Positions 43,013 to 52,408 of a DNA stretch of 64,000 nucleotides are shown piece by piece. Numbering within the stretch: position 1 is the stretch's first letter; each line of letters begins with the position of its first letter. The position numbers and the translations under genes were made by a program. The notes under the pieces were generated by a model. That model saw nothing but the letters and a program-made list of their open reading frames with translations. It had not been told where the DNA came from and made no database searches. The stretch is from Bin87 sp965261925 (GTDB taxonomy: Bacteria > Chloroflexota > Dehalococcoidia > Lucifugimonadales > UBA3495): NCBI GenBank assembly GCA_965261925.1, contig OZ253486.1:1736001-1800000 (forward strand), written 5' to 3'.

Positions 43013-46000
43013 TCACCCCGCGACTTTCGTCTCCGTATCTCCCGCGGCCAGTGCACTCATGTAAGCCAGGATCAGATTGCGGGTTCGGTAAGTGCCGAAC
43101 TCAGCCTCGTCTTCCTTTTGCACGATGGGAAACGTGCTAAGCACGTAATCGGCTTCATCACGCGAGAGGCCGTAAAGGTGGAAATACAGAGCGTCGAGAC
43201 GAGCGCGCAGGTGTCGGCGCTCCTCTTCGTCCCAGGTGAACGGCGGGCCGTCAAAGTCAAGGTCGCGAGCGAACGGGGCCATATCGTCGGCGGTATAGGT
43301 GAGCCGAAGCACATGATCACGGACGAGGTCACGTGTAGTCGTCGTGCCGAACTGCCGGTCGTAATCGTCAGGCGCAATGACAGGGAGCTGCTCCATGATG
43401 AACAAGTTCAAAGTCTGGCCCTGTACCTTCTGCCGTGTCGCGAAGTCAAATACCATTGAGTTGAGATTGGCGGCCAGCAACCATTCATTGCGATTCCCCT
43501 GTTGTGGCTTGAGAATCGGCACCTTGTTCCCAAACCCGACCGTGGGGAACAGAGCGGCGATAAACGTCCTCGCATTCGTGGGGGCGGTGATTTCCTTGAA
43601 TCCGAGAACCCACTCCGTTCCCGAATCCCATCCGCAATCAGATGCCGCCACCCAGAATTGAGGCGTAGGTAGCCAACCCGTATCGGCGTGTTCGCCAAGA
43701 GTCGCCTCTCGCGGTTGAGCCGGCCGGTTCAGGTTTTTCGGATTCACCACGACGCTGGCAGCACGATGATCAAACGCCTGCACCATTTTCCCTTCATACA
43801 GGGGCAGGTACAGTTCGCCGCCCTTCTGCCAACGGTTCCCCTTTCCCTCAACCCGATAAAAACCTTCGTCGTCCAGCTGCGCGGCAGTGCGGAATAGATG
43901 CGAGTCGTTGGTCATGTGAAACATCGTGTGGTAACGCACCGGCCACGCCCTTCGTTCTCCGCCGTCTGACCGGTCCACCAATACCGGGTGCCGCTCGTAG
44001 ATGCGGCGCGTGATCTCGGCATCCCGCCGCGTGCGGAAGATTGGCGCGGTACCGGTGTTGGGATTCACCCGGTCAAAGTCTGCGGGAGCCAGCGTGAAAC
44101 AGCGGTCCGGATCCTCGATGGTCTTGGAATCGTGCAAGAAGAAGGCGCACTCGGTCTCGTCAAACCGTCGCTCCTCACCGCCGAATATCAGGGCACAGAA
44201 CTTGAAGGAAGCGTGAATGTCCTTGAAGAATATCTTCCGGTTCTCGAAGTCGTAGAGACCACCCACCCGTCCGCTGGTGGAAACGGACTTGAAGAAGTTA
44301 GCGGCGGTTTTGTCGGCGTAGATGCCTGACGGCGTCAGCAGCCCCACGATGCCACCGGGTTTGACCAGCCCCATGGCGCGTTCAACAAACAGCGAGTACA
44401 GGTTGATGTCGCCGCCGCCCAGCAGGGGATAGTGTCCGGACGCACGGACCATCTTGCCCAGGGCTTCCGCCCGTTCCTTCGCCGCGTCGAACTCGGATGC
44501 CAGGGGAGACCCGCTGGCGCGCAACTGGTCTACGCCGTTCTTCCGGGCGGCGGCGGTTTGAGCATGGGCCAACTCCGGTGCGCGAGTGGAGAACCACTCT
44601 ACCTCCTGGAACTTGATCCGGTCCCAGGGCGGGTTGCCGATGACGGCGTCGAACCCACCCTGGGGATGCGCGCTCTGCCAGCTGTGCCAGACGCCCGGGA
44701 ACGCGGCCTCCCAGTGCAGGAACCCTTCACGCTTCGCGACGGATTTGGCTTCATTCCAAAGGTCGGTGAATTCTGACTCCGGGAGGCTTCCATCCGCAAA
44801 CAATCCCCGCGCCAACAGGCCGTATGCTTCGTCCGGCTGCTCAGCGAGCGTATCAACCAGCTGCAGCTCGAACGCCCGGCGCTCCCGCTGCTTCATGCCG
44901 GCGGTCAGCCAGCGCAAACCGGTCACGAGGTCCAGCAGGCTGCGTAAGTCGGCGGTCGTATCCTCCACATCCTGGAACAGGGTGGCCGACTGCCTGACCT
45001 CCGCGATGTCGGCGTCGGACATCTCCTCGATACGCTCCATCCCATCCGTGGCGGCTTCCGCTCCGGTTATGGCCGAACTGGCGAACAGGCCGCCCAGACG
45101 GTTCAGCTCCGCAGTCGCTTCCATCACCCGAAGGCCAACCAGGGAGTCGCCGCAACGCAGATGGTGGTCAAGGAAGGATAGCGGCGCGCCGACGGTGAAG
45201 CTGTGCAACCACAGCGACACCTTCGCCAGTTCCACGGTCAGGGGGTTCTTGTCCGCGCCGTAGATGCAGCGCTTGAGCACCATCCGCCGGATGATGGCCT
45301 GGTCGGTGAGTTGACCCTGGTCCATCACCCAGTCCGCTGCCTGAGCCCGTTGGGCGATGTCCTGACGGATTGCGGACACCCGCTCCACCAAAGGCGATAC
45401 GTACTCGCCATCGAGCCACTCCGGGACCCCGGGCGCGTGCTCCACCATTTCAGCGATATAGTCGGACAGAAAATCGACGGCGGTGACCAGGAAGTGGCCG
45501 CTGCCCATGGCCGGGTCGAGCACCTTGAGGTCCAGTACCGCCTCGGCGGGATCCATCTGCCGCAACTCGGCGTGCCGCTCGGCCTTGGGACGGGGATCCG
45601 CAGCCAACTCAACAGCCTTCTCCACGAAAGCCCCCAGCCGCTCCTCCGCCAAGGGCTTCAGAGTCCGGTCCACAATCAGATCGACCAGCTCCTGAGGTGT
45701 GAAGAAGCTGCCGCTGTCCTTGCGGGCGTAGCTGTTGGGGCGCGCGACGACGTTGCCATCGTCGTCCCAAACCGGCTCACGCTCCAGCAGGCGCTCGTAG
45801 ATGGACCCCAACTGCTGGACCGACATATCCCGATAGTTGACGAAGCGCCGTCCCTCGGGGGTTTCGGTGTGGCTCAAGTCGTAGATTATCGGGGCAATCG
45901 CCGCGTCGGATAGACGGACGTTGGCCAACAGCGGAGCGGCCGCGTCGTTGAACAGGCCGCCGTTGTAGGGTGGGAGGCCGATGGCCGCGTCGCCCTGGTC

Positions 46001-47020
46001 GATGAGCTGGCTCAGCGTCATCAGGTGATCGTAGTAGTTCGTGGCGCGCGACGAGAGCGCGGAGCCGCCCACCATCCGGCGGGCGATGTCGTCCCGGACC
46101 GGTTTCCGCAGGCCGTAATCCTCATACCGGGAGTCGTTGACGGGAAGCAGGCCCCGGTCTTCGGCGTAGAGCACAAAGAGCAGCCGATAGAAGAGGATGA
46201 GCGCCGGCGCCCGGAGTTCCGCAAGCTCCTGCTGGGTGTGCTCCGCCAGCGCCTGAACCAACTTCGGAAAGGCACGCTCGAAGACAACGTTGGAAAGGTC
46301 CTGGGCCACCTGTTGTTCGTAACGCCGCCCCTCGGCCAGCGCCGTCTCCAGGAAGCTGACCGTGGCGCCCTCCTGCGCTTCGAATGATTCTCGGCGGAAC
46401 AGCAGGTAGAAGATGTGGAGGTGGCCAGTGTCTCCGGCCTCCAGTATCTCGCCGAGATCGACCTCGAAGTAGCCGGTGGCCCGAGGACGGGCGCGGTAGT
46501 CGTAGAGACGCCACACGCCACCGTTGGTCAGGATCCCCCACCTGATGCGACCCTCCGACTCAATCTCGGCCGTCGACAGATACCTGATTATCTGATCGTG
46601 GGGCGTCGTGGCATGGCGGCGGCCGTCGCGGCCGCGAGCGTCCAGGAGCAGGCCGAACCGCTTGCTCTCTTCCACCACGACGGCGTCATGGTAGCGCTCT
46701 CCCGTGCTGGCTCTGGCAATGGCCTGTTCCTTGGCGTCAGCGTCGGGAAACAGCAGAAGATCCGGAATGTCTTCGTTCCGGGAGGCGCCTTGCTGCGGCA
46801 GGTAATCGGTCCAACCCAGCAGTTCCAGGACCGGGCGGATCAATTCCTGCTCCGTGACCGCCTCGTTAGGGTCCTGAGAACGGGTCAGGGCGTCGTAACG
46901 TTGACGGACGCCGTCCCTGAATGTGTCGAATTGCGCCGCCGCCGCAACGGACGTCCGCCATTCCGGCGTGGCCTTGATCCCGTCAGTGAGGAAGTAGTCA
47001 GTGAATAAGTTGCCGGCCAT
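43013..47020 (-). CDS. Type IIG-like restriction-modification protein (Eco57I/PglX-like adenine methyltransferase)
   Basis: 1,335 residues. The N-terminal part looks like a PD-ExK nuclease: DLLLFPD (Asp 87) and VVVEESK (Glu 118, Lys 120), with ILTNGGVWRLYDYRARP next. The N6-adenine methyltransferase has motif I LDPAMGSGHFLV (about residue 500) and motif IV VIGNPPWDRIKF (about 795), with FFTPQELVDLIV before it. The last 350 residues hold the probable target-recognition region (FWVAASDCGWDSGTEW). The ATG at 47020 has AGGAA five bases upstream. It fits single-chain type IIG enzymes and the large methylases of BREX (PglX) and DISARM (DrmMI). The neighbours are two ATPases and not the other BREX or DISARM genes. 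Confidence 0.85.
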   Translation of the reverse strand: MAGNLFTDYFLTDGIKATPEWRTSVAAAAQFDTFRDGVRQRYDALTRSQDPNEAVTEQELIRPVLELLGWTDYLPQQGASRNEDIPDLLLFPDADAKEQAIARASTGERYHDAVVVEESKRFGLLLDARGRDGRRHATTPHDQIIRYLSTAEIESEGRIRWGILTNGGVWRLYDYRARPRATGYFEVDLGEILEAGDTGHLHIFYLLFRRESFEAQEGATVSFLETALAEGRRYEQQVAQDLSNVVFERAFPKLVQALAEHTQQELAELRAPALILFYRLLFVLYAEDRGLLPVNDSRYEDYGLRKPVRDDIARRMVGGSALSSRATNYYDHLMTLSQLIDQGDAAIGLPPYNGGLFNDAAAPLLANVRLSDAAIAPIIYDLSHTETPEGRRFVNYRDMSVQQLGSIYERLLEREPVWDDDGNVVARPNSYARKDSGSFFTPQELVDLIVDRTLKPLAEERLGAFVEKAVELAADPRPKAERHAELRQMDPAEAVLDLKVLDPAMGSGHFLVTAVDFLSDYIAEMVEHAPGVPEWLDGEYVSPLVERVSAIRQDIAQRAQAADWVMDQGQLTDQAIIRRMVLKRCIYGADKNPLTVELAKVSLWLHSFTVGAPLSFLDHHLRCGDSLVGLRVMEATAELNRLGGLFASSAITGAEAATDGMERIEEMSDADIAEVRQSATLFQDVEDTTADLRSLLDLVTGLRWLTAGMKQRERRAFELQLVDTLAEQPDEAYGLLARGLFADGSLPESEFTDLWNEAKSVAKREGFLHWEAAFPGVWHSWQSAHPQGGFDAVIGNPPWDRIKFQEVEWFSTRAPELAHAQTAAARKNGVDQLRASGSPLASEFDAAKERAEALGKMVRASGHYPLLGGGDINLYSLFVERAMGLVKPGGIVGLLTPSGIYADKTAANFFKSVSTSGRVGGLYDFENRKIFFKDIHASFKFCALIFGGEERRFDETECAFFLHDSKTIEDPDRCFTLAPADFDRVNPNTGTAPIFRTRRDAEITRRIYERHPVLVDRSDGGERRAWPVRYHTMFHMTNDSHLFRTAAQLDDEGFYRVEGKGNRWQKGGELYLPLYEGKMVQAFDHRAASVVVNPKNLNRPAQPREATLGEHADTGWLPTPQFWVAASDCGWDSGTEWVLGFKEITAPTNARTFIAALFPTVGFGNKVPILKPQQGNRNEWLLAANLNSMVFDFATRQKVQGQTLNLFIMEQLPVIAPDDYDRQFGTTTTRDLVRDHVLRLTYTADDMAPFARDLDFDGPPFTWDEEERRHLRARLDALYFHLYGLSRDEADYVLSTFPIVQKEDEAEFGTYRTRNLILAYMSALAAGDTETKVAG

Positions 47021-47240
47021 GTCAGTTCCTATGCCGCGGTATTCAAGCGCTCCCGCAGGTCAAAGGCGGGATTCGGTGATCATTTTTGGGCGTTTCAGTC
47101 ATCTATAACGAACCAGCGCTTTTTCAGCACTGTCCGAGCGAAGTTGGAGTGCGGATGCACCTGGGTCGCAATCGAATCCAGAACTCGTTAGTCTTCATCT
47201 GAACCTTCATCGGGTCGATTAAGGGCCACATTGGACGGCG

Positions 47241-49367
47241 TTAAACAACGGGATCATTCTTTTGTGAGCACCGCTTTGATCCTGCAATATCCAGCAGAGG
47301 CGACGCAGCCCGGGCTGCTTGGATTTTCCTAACAGTGCCGAACCCAGTTCTGATATCTTGCGCGACTTCCTGTATCTCCTGGGCAACAGACGTCTCTTGG
47401 CCAAGTTCATTGCGCAACGCCACCTCTATCGGCAACAGCGCATAACCTATGGGCGAATCTTCAATCAGTTCAAGCGCCTTGCTGGGATCTACGTTGGCAA
47501 TGAACTCGAGCAGTACTTGCATGCTCTGTGGGCCCATTGGATTGCCACCTAAAAATGTAGGGTTAGCGAGTAAGTCAACTGCCTCGACCTCGCTGAGGGT
47601 AAGACCATCGCTGGCTACCAGCTGGCCCTTTATGGTGAGCGCCAACATCATGAAAAAATGCCCGTCGTCAGTTTCGGGCGGCAAACCCTGCGCGAGGAGT
47701 TCGTCTATTTCACGGAGTACGTCATGCATCCTACCAATCTGCAACAGGCCGATAATTTCCAAAAGGCCGAGGCCCCAGACAGACGAGTCAGAATCTTCGC
47801 CGGCCAAGAGCTCAACGAAGCCATCCACGCGATGGAGGTCCGTAGTCTGCGTAGATGGCGTGCCCTTAGCGTAACTGGCCCAACCATCGTCGACCCGACC
47901 GAGCCGGCACAGTAATACTCCTTTACGTACCAGCGCCACGGCTTCGGCCGTCACCATCTCGGGCGCATCTCTGCCACCGAAATTGCGGATCACCTCGTCA
48001 TAACGATCCAGAGCAAGCTGAATGTTGCCCTCTCCAGCCAGAGTACGCGCCTCTGCGAGTAGTGCATCCGCAATCGGTACGGCAACGTCCAAAGTGTCAA
48101 ACTCCGGCAGGTCGACCAGCATCTTGAACGCCGCGTGTTGAAGCTCCTTCAGCCATGGCTTGGCGCCGTCCGAGTCTCGAACCATGCCAACGCCGATACT
48201 CACCAGGTCGGCAGGCGCATAGTAACTCGCCACGAACCGAATCAGCGCCTCGACAACCTGGCTCTCGCCGCTGGGACGGCGGAGGAGGTAGTAGATGTTG
48301 TACATGCGCTCGGTGAGGTAGTACTGCCGTCGCCGGGCGGTTCCGCCCTCAATCGCCACCGCGCCGCGGTCGACCAGCCGATTGAGTTGAGCGCTGCACT
48401 TGTGGACATCTACCCGCGCCATCTGGGCCACCTCCCGGGCCGTTGCAGGTTTCCACAGCCTCGCCAGCGCCAGGTACACGCGCCGCTCCTGCCGAGGCAG
48501 CGCGTCGAGGTGGCTTTTGAAATATTCCGTATGCTCATCCACCAAGTTGAGCAGGTTGTCCATAAGTTCGCGGAAAGAATACGCCGTTTCAAAACCCGCG
48601 ATAACCGCGATCAGACGCGGGTTCCCTCCCGTGAGAATCTGCAACGGCCGGACCGGCTGTGTTCCGGCCGGTTGACCCGACACCCTCGACCAAAGCGCTT
48701 CGCATTCGCCGGTGTCCAGGGGACGCAGCGTGACCACGCGGAACAGGTCATAAAGCGCGTGTTCGGGATGGTCTATCTCCGCGAACCGGCTGGTTGCGCT
48801 CCCCAGGAGAAAGATTCTGGGTTCGGTCTGGAGCGTCTTGCGGAGCCGCCACCCCATGTAAGGGTCGGACATCTCTGCGAAGAGCATATTCAGGTTTTCC
48901 ACGATCAGCAGCAGTCGCTTATCCTGCCGGTCGGCAAAATCCAACAACGAGCCCAGGCATCGATCCGCAAGAGCGCGGTCATCCTCCAGGGGTATGGACC
49001 TGAGGTCGTTGTAACTCAGCCGCAGGTCGTCTCGCTCCACCGCCGGCGCCTGTTCGGCAAGGAGGCCAAGGCACTCCAGCCAGAACTCTCCGGTCGTGGC
49101 GACCTCATAACTCTCTTCGGCAAAGACGATGGGAAACAGCCCGGCTAAGGCCGCTTCCCGGCGCACCTCGGCGGCAATGCGCAGCAGCAGGTGAGTTTTG
49201 CCGCTGCCGCGCGGTCCGATCACGACCGTGTGCGCGTTTGAACTCGCGCCGGTGTCGTGCAACGTCTCAATGATCGACTCGAATTCTGCCGTCCGGACGC
49301 AGAACGAGGAGATCAACTCATCGTCGGTGAGGAAGCCAGGATTGTACTTTTTGACATTCAGCGCCAT
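47241..49367 (-). CDS. AAA-type ATPase with winged-helix and helical repeats (ATPase B of the locus)
   Basis: 708 residues. The Walker A motif VIGPRGSGKTHLLLRIAA (about 48-65) and Walker B LLLIVENLNMLF (about 155) define a STAND/archaeal-ATPase-like P-loop domain. A winged helix follows (PATAREVAQMARVDVHKCSA QLNRL), with RRRQYYLTERMYNIYYLL behind it. The C-terminal half looks like TPR-type helices (LALDRYDEVIRNFGGRDAPE). It starts 20 bases after ATPase A on the same strand and lies 220 bases before the methyltransferase gene. No membrane segment. Together with ATPase A it could control or power the nuclease-methyltransferase. That is inference from position. Confidence 0.75.
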   Translation of the reverse strand: MALNVKKYNPGFLTDDELISSFCVRTAEFESIIETLHDTGASSNAHTVVIGPRGSGKTHLLLRIAAEVRREAALAGLFPIVFAEESYEVATTGEFWLECLGLLAEQAPAVERDDLRLSYNDLRSIPLEDDRALADRCLGSLLDFADRQDKRLLLIVENLNMLFAEMSDPYMGWRLRKTLQTEPRIFLLGSATSRFAEIDHPEHALYDLFRVVTLRPLDTGECEALWSRVSGQPAGTQPVRPLQILTGGNPRLIAVIAGFETAYSFRELMDNLLNLVDEHTEYFKSHLDALPRQERRVYLALARLWKPATAREVAQMARVDVHKCSAQLNRLVDRGAVAIEGGTARRRQYYLTERMYNIYYLLRRPSGESQVVEALIRFVASYYAPADLVSIGVGMVRDSDGAKPWLKELQHAAFKMLVDLPEFDTLDVAVPIADALLAEARTLAGEGNIQLALDRYDEVIRNFGGRDAPEMVTAEAVALVRKGVLLCRLGRVDDGWASYAKGTPSTQTTDLHRVDGFVELLAGEDSDSSVWGLGLLEIIGLLQIGRMHDVLREIDELLAQGLPPETDDGHFFMMLALTIKGQLVASDGLTLSEVEAVDLLANPTFLGGNPMGPQSMQVLLEFIANVDPSKALELIEDSPIGYALLPIEVALRNELGQETSVAQEIQEVAQDIRTGFGTVRKIQAARAASPLLDIAGSKRCSQKNDPVV

Positions 49368-49387
49368 GGGCCACCCCTGGCATCAAC

Positions 49388-50641
49388 CTATCGTTGCGCG
49401 ATTGGAGTGAAAAACTCTCGGTGCCGGGTGCGCCACCAGTCCTCGAGCAGCCCTGAAACGAAACGGAAGCCGCCTTCGTGGGGTTCCAAATACCCGTCAT
49501 GCTCCAGGATGTACAGCAGCTCGGGTATCGACGGGTGTTCACCGATCTCCCCAGACGACAGCGCCTCTCGATATTGCTCAATGGTTCCACCGGTGAGCAA
49601 GCCATCGTTGACCGCAGCCTCGGTCAGCAGTTCCAGAGCGGTGCCGTACCCCTCGTCTCCCAACACCATCCTGAGCCGACCCTCGTAATGTTCCAGGTGA
49701 AGCTGGCCGCGCACTCCAAGCAGATAACGTTGGTACACGAACTCAACGTCTTCGAGCGACGCTTCTGACCGCCCCTCCCGACGCAGGTGTTCGTGAAGCT
49801 GGTCGAAGAAATGCTGCACGTGGTGGGGGATGCACGAACGCAGCCGGCGACACATCCCCTGCCGGACATCGCAGGAAAGTTCCAGCCCATAACTACGTGC
49901 CAATGCGCCGAGGCAGTCGGCTGCAGTCTGATGGCTCCAGGGACTCAATTCCAACGGCGATAGGAAGTTAGCCTGAGCGCTCAAGCCGGCCTGTCCCAGT
50001 ATGGGCTCGAGCCCGATACTGCCGGAGATGATGATGCAGACCTGGTCGCGGTGCAACTGGCTGTTTCTCCTCAGCCAACTCATGAACAGGTCCGCGTTGT
50101 TCCGGCGCTCCGGGGTGATGCGGAAATCCTCCCCTATGAGCAGACGGTTCACGAATATGGGAAGCTCGTCGATGGCGAGGACCACCGGCTTCGGGCTCTC
50201 TGCCAACGCAGCGAAGACCTCATCGCCGCGGCGGCGCCAGGTTCCGGCATCAATACCGGCCCGGAATTTCACCTTTAACTCTGAGACGGCAAGTTCTTCA
50301 ACGTTTTGCCCCAGCCCGCGCAGGACATTGGCGAACACGGCCCTGATCTTTCGCGAGGTGCTCTGGAGAGCCTCGGCTTGAAATGCAAGTTCGGCCACCG
50401 CCTCCTCGGCGATCTCGGCATCTTCAAAGTCGACGAATAACGTTTCGTAATCGCCTCCGTCAGCCAGACGCCGCAGCAGTTCTCGCACCAGGCTGGTCTT
50501 CCCCATCCGGCGCTGGGCGGTCAGCAACGTGTGGATGCCGTCGCTCACCCGCTCCGATAACGAGGCCAGTTCGACCTCCCGGTCAAAGAACCGGTCGCCG
50601 TCAACCCAAATGCTGCCAGCCTTCCTGAGTTCCATCGCCAT
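49388..50641 (-). CDS. AAA-type ATPase (ATPase A of the locus)
   Basis: 417 residues. The N-terminus WVDGDRFFDREVELASL is the usual lead-in of archaeal/STAND ATPases, then Walker A TLLTAQRRMGKTSLVRELL (about 37-55), Walker B PVVLAIDELPIFV (about 152-164) and the sensor-type CIIISGSIGLEPIL. The C-terminus (IPELLYILEHDGYLEPHEGG FRF) is a winged-helix-like ending. It is the first gene of a minus-strand set with ATPase B and the type IIG-like protein. ATPase A and B share only the general fold, so they are likely partners and not recent duplicates. Confidence 0.8.
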   Translation of the reverse strand: MAMELRKAGSIWVDGDRFFDREVELASLSERVSDGIHTLLTAQRRMGKTSLVRELLRRLADGGDYETLFVDFEDAEIAEEAVAELAFQAEALQSTSRKIRAVFANVLRGLGQNVEELAVSELKVKFRAGIDAGTWRRRGDEVFAALAESPKPVVLAIDELPIFVNRLLIGEDFRITPERRNNADLFMSWLRRNSQLHRDQVCIIISGSIGLEPILGQAGLSAQANFLSPLELSPWSHQTAADCLGALARSYGLELSCDVRQGMCRRLRSCIPHHVQHFFDQLHEHLRREGRSEASLEDVEFVYQRYLLGVRGQLHLEHYEGRLRMVLGDEGYGTALELLTEAAVNDGLLTGGTIEQYREALSSGEIGEHPSIPELLYILEHDGYLEPHEGGFRFVSGLLEDWWRTRHREFFTPIAQR

Positions 50642-51318
50642 GTGGAAATCATATCTGTCAACGCATTCGTTGGCAACACATTTGTTTACAACTACTTATG
50701 CCCGACATGGCCTGAGGCGAGAAGAACCTCCTTGCGGAATTGCCTCCTTGATTTTGATAACCGTTCTAAGTGAGGCAACAAGAATCGGTAAGAGTAGTTG
50801 ACGCAGGACGAATGGAGCGTTAGACGGTATTGAACCCCATTATTGGATCCTATCCCGTTTCGTCGAGTTCTTTTCGTTTAGATAGTGCACCTGGTCAGGT
50901 GTTTTCGACCGTGGTGCCCGATGTCTCGGTTCATCGTCGTTTCGGTTTAAAGCCGCGTCGTGAACCCCTTCGATCAAGGAAGCCGCCCGCCGGCACGATT
51001 ACAATTGTTCCCGGACGCTGTGAGCTGCGGCCGGCTGCCAACACCAACGAGGTTACGACCGAAATCCATCTGACAAGGGTGCAATTGCTAATATCCCGCC
51101 AGCGGAGGCCTCACAGTCGGCATGGTTACTGGAGCCGTTCCCGTAAGAGTTCGTAAGTGGGTGATGGCAAGGCTTCTCCTCAGTGCCGACAAAGCCCGAT
51201 GCCGACCATGTGTCAACGGACCTGCTCAGGGACCCGAGCGGACCAACTGAGCACCTTGCTAGCGTACGACGGTTCGGGTCTCCACCTGTAAACAGTGATT
51301 TGATCTCAGATCGCGCAA
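50642..51318. other. Intergenic stretch holding one dispersed repeat
   Basis: About 680 bases between ATPase A and the DUF6414-like gene. Apart from the repeat at 50752-50779 there are only short frames without ribosome sites. No RNA gene or hairpin array was recognised. Confidence 0.5.
50752..50779 (+). repeat. Dispersed IS66-end-like repeat, copy g
   Basis: TTTTGATAACCGTTCTAAGT then GAGGCAAC. It shares the TTT-N-G-N-N-AAC core and the GTGAGGCAAC end with copy f at 11237-11273. It stands alone, 110 bases upstream of ATPase A, with no element body beside it. Confidence 0.45.
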
Positions 51319-52281
51319 CTACAATTCGCGGTACAAAGCGATGGGGTCAATGATCATTTCATTGTCTTCCTTTCCTCCCATCGTGGTTTCCAACACATGC
51401 AACTGTTCCACCACCGACATCAAGGCCTCTCTCATTGATGGGTCCCGGCCATCTTCATCGGCATCGCTTATAGCAGACTCAAGATTGGCATCGGAGTTCC
51501 CGGCGGTTTTGGCAGGATCACTATTGAGTCCTTGGGCAACAGTACCCAAAAGAACCAATTCTTGCTCCGAAAATCGGGAATATTTTTTGACGATAAGTTC
51601 TGCCGGTTCACGAAAATACTCTCTCTGCAAAATCGCGGAGACCTTGTATGGACCCACTTTTTGCTGAATTTCAAAGTTGCCCTCGAAACCGTATTCCAAT
51701 ATCACGCCCAAATTGTCGAGAAAATCGGGGTCCATCGAAAGTCCCTTCGATTCAGCCACGTCGTAGAGTTGTTTTTTGATGGTAGCTTCTCGGACCCGAG
51801 CTTGATTTTTAGTCATGTTAGGGTCGTTTTCTGGCGGAAAACCACCGGCCGCAAACGACGTAACATATGTGAAAGCTCGTCCGACGGTGTTGAACTGAGA
51901 CAAAATTGATTGGAGGGCTCGCATATCGTTGAAAATCGCTCTGGCGCGGATGGCTACGAAACTCGGACCAGATGAATTGTCCGTGATGCGGTCGAATTCC
52001 GTGTTGGTCGCTTCCAATAGCTTTCCCTGCTCGCGCAGCGCATCCTCAAACAAAGTGTATGAGTAGTCGTGCAGAAACTTGCGCTCTTCTGTTGATGTAT
52101 GGGAACTCAATATATCGGCCATCATCCGCCCGCTTAACGGCGGGCCAGATTGTTGCTCATTTCGGTCCTCGGAACGCTGTTCGAGGCTGGTCAGATACTG
52201 GGTCAATCCACCGAACAACTGGGACGAAATGGAATACATTTTGTATTCATCCAAGTAAAGAATATTTTTAATGGTTGCCAC
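51319..52281 (-). CDS. DUF6414-like protein
   Basis: 320 residues starting at GTG (52281). The opening ATIKNILYLDEYKMYSISSQ, then LFGGLTQYLTSLEQRSE, fits my memory of the DUF6414 family, a family of unknown function. The middle has FVAIRARAIFNDMRALQSIL, and near residue 210 comes VGPYKVSAILQREYFREPAE, followed by KYSRFSEQELVLLGTVAQGL. No membrane helix and no classical catalytic motif. Its GTG lies inside the end of the 46-residue membrane peptide gene, so the two are translationally coupled. Base composition is lower in GC than the genes on either side of the island, which suggests transfer. Confidence 0.65.
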   Translation of the reverse strand: MATIKNILYLDEYKMYSISSQLFGGLTQYLTSLEQRSEDRNEQQSGPPLSGRMMADILSSHTSTEERKFLHDYSYTLFEDALREQGKLLEATNTEFDRITDNSSGPSFVAIRARAIFNDMRALQSILSQFNTVGRAFTYVTSFAAGGFPPENDPNMTKNQARVREATIKKQLYDVAESKGLSMDPDFLDNLGVILEYGFEGNFEIQQKVGPYKVSAILQREYFREPAELIVKKYSRFSEQELVLLGTVAQGLNSDPAKTAGNSDANLESAISDADEDGRDPSMREALMSVVEQLHVLETTMGGKEDNEMIIDPIALYREL

Positions 52282-52408
52282 GTTGCTCCCTCTTCGCCAA
52301 AAAATCCCGATAATACCGCCGTCTGGTGTCCCAAATCGACCAAATTACTACTCCCACGCCCATGGCCACGGTAACTGAACCAGCCACGATGATAATCAGC
52401 GTCCACAT
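52268..52408 (-). CDS. Small single-pass membrane protein, 46 residues
   Basis: An easily missed gene. It starts at ATG 52408 and stops at 52268. Residues 3-24 form one transmembrane helix (LIIIVAGSVTVAMGVGVVIW), and the tail is strongly basic (DTRRRYYRDFLAKREQR). The start overlaps the last 13 bases of the four-helix membrane gene and the end overlaps the first 14 bases of the DUF6414-like gene. That double overlap is good evidence for a real gene in a tightly coupled operon. Topology by the positive-inside rule puts the C-terminus in the cytoplasm. It may recruit or regulate the DUF6414-like protein. Confidence 0.7.
   Translation of the reverse strand: MWTLIIIVAGSVTVAMGVGVVIWSIWDTRRRYYRDFLAKREQRGNH

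Noticed and set aside
43013..50641. Assignment of the ATPase-ATPase-methyltransferase locus to BREX or DISARM
   Set aside because: Only the large methylase resembles those systems. PglZ, BrxC, BrxL, DrmA, DrmB and DrmC are not present nearby.
50830..51156. A 108-codon plus-strand frame in the gap before ATPase A
   Set aside because: No ribosome binding site, composition rich in Ser/Arg/Pro without domain features, and it overlaps no conserved sequence. Treated as non-coding.
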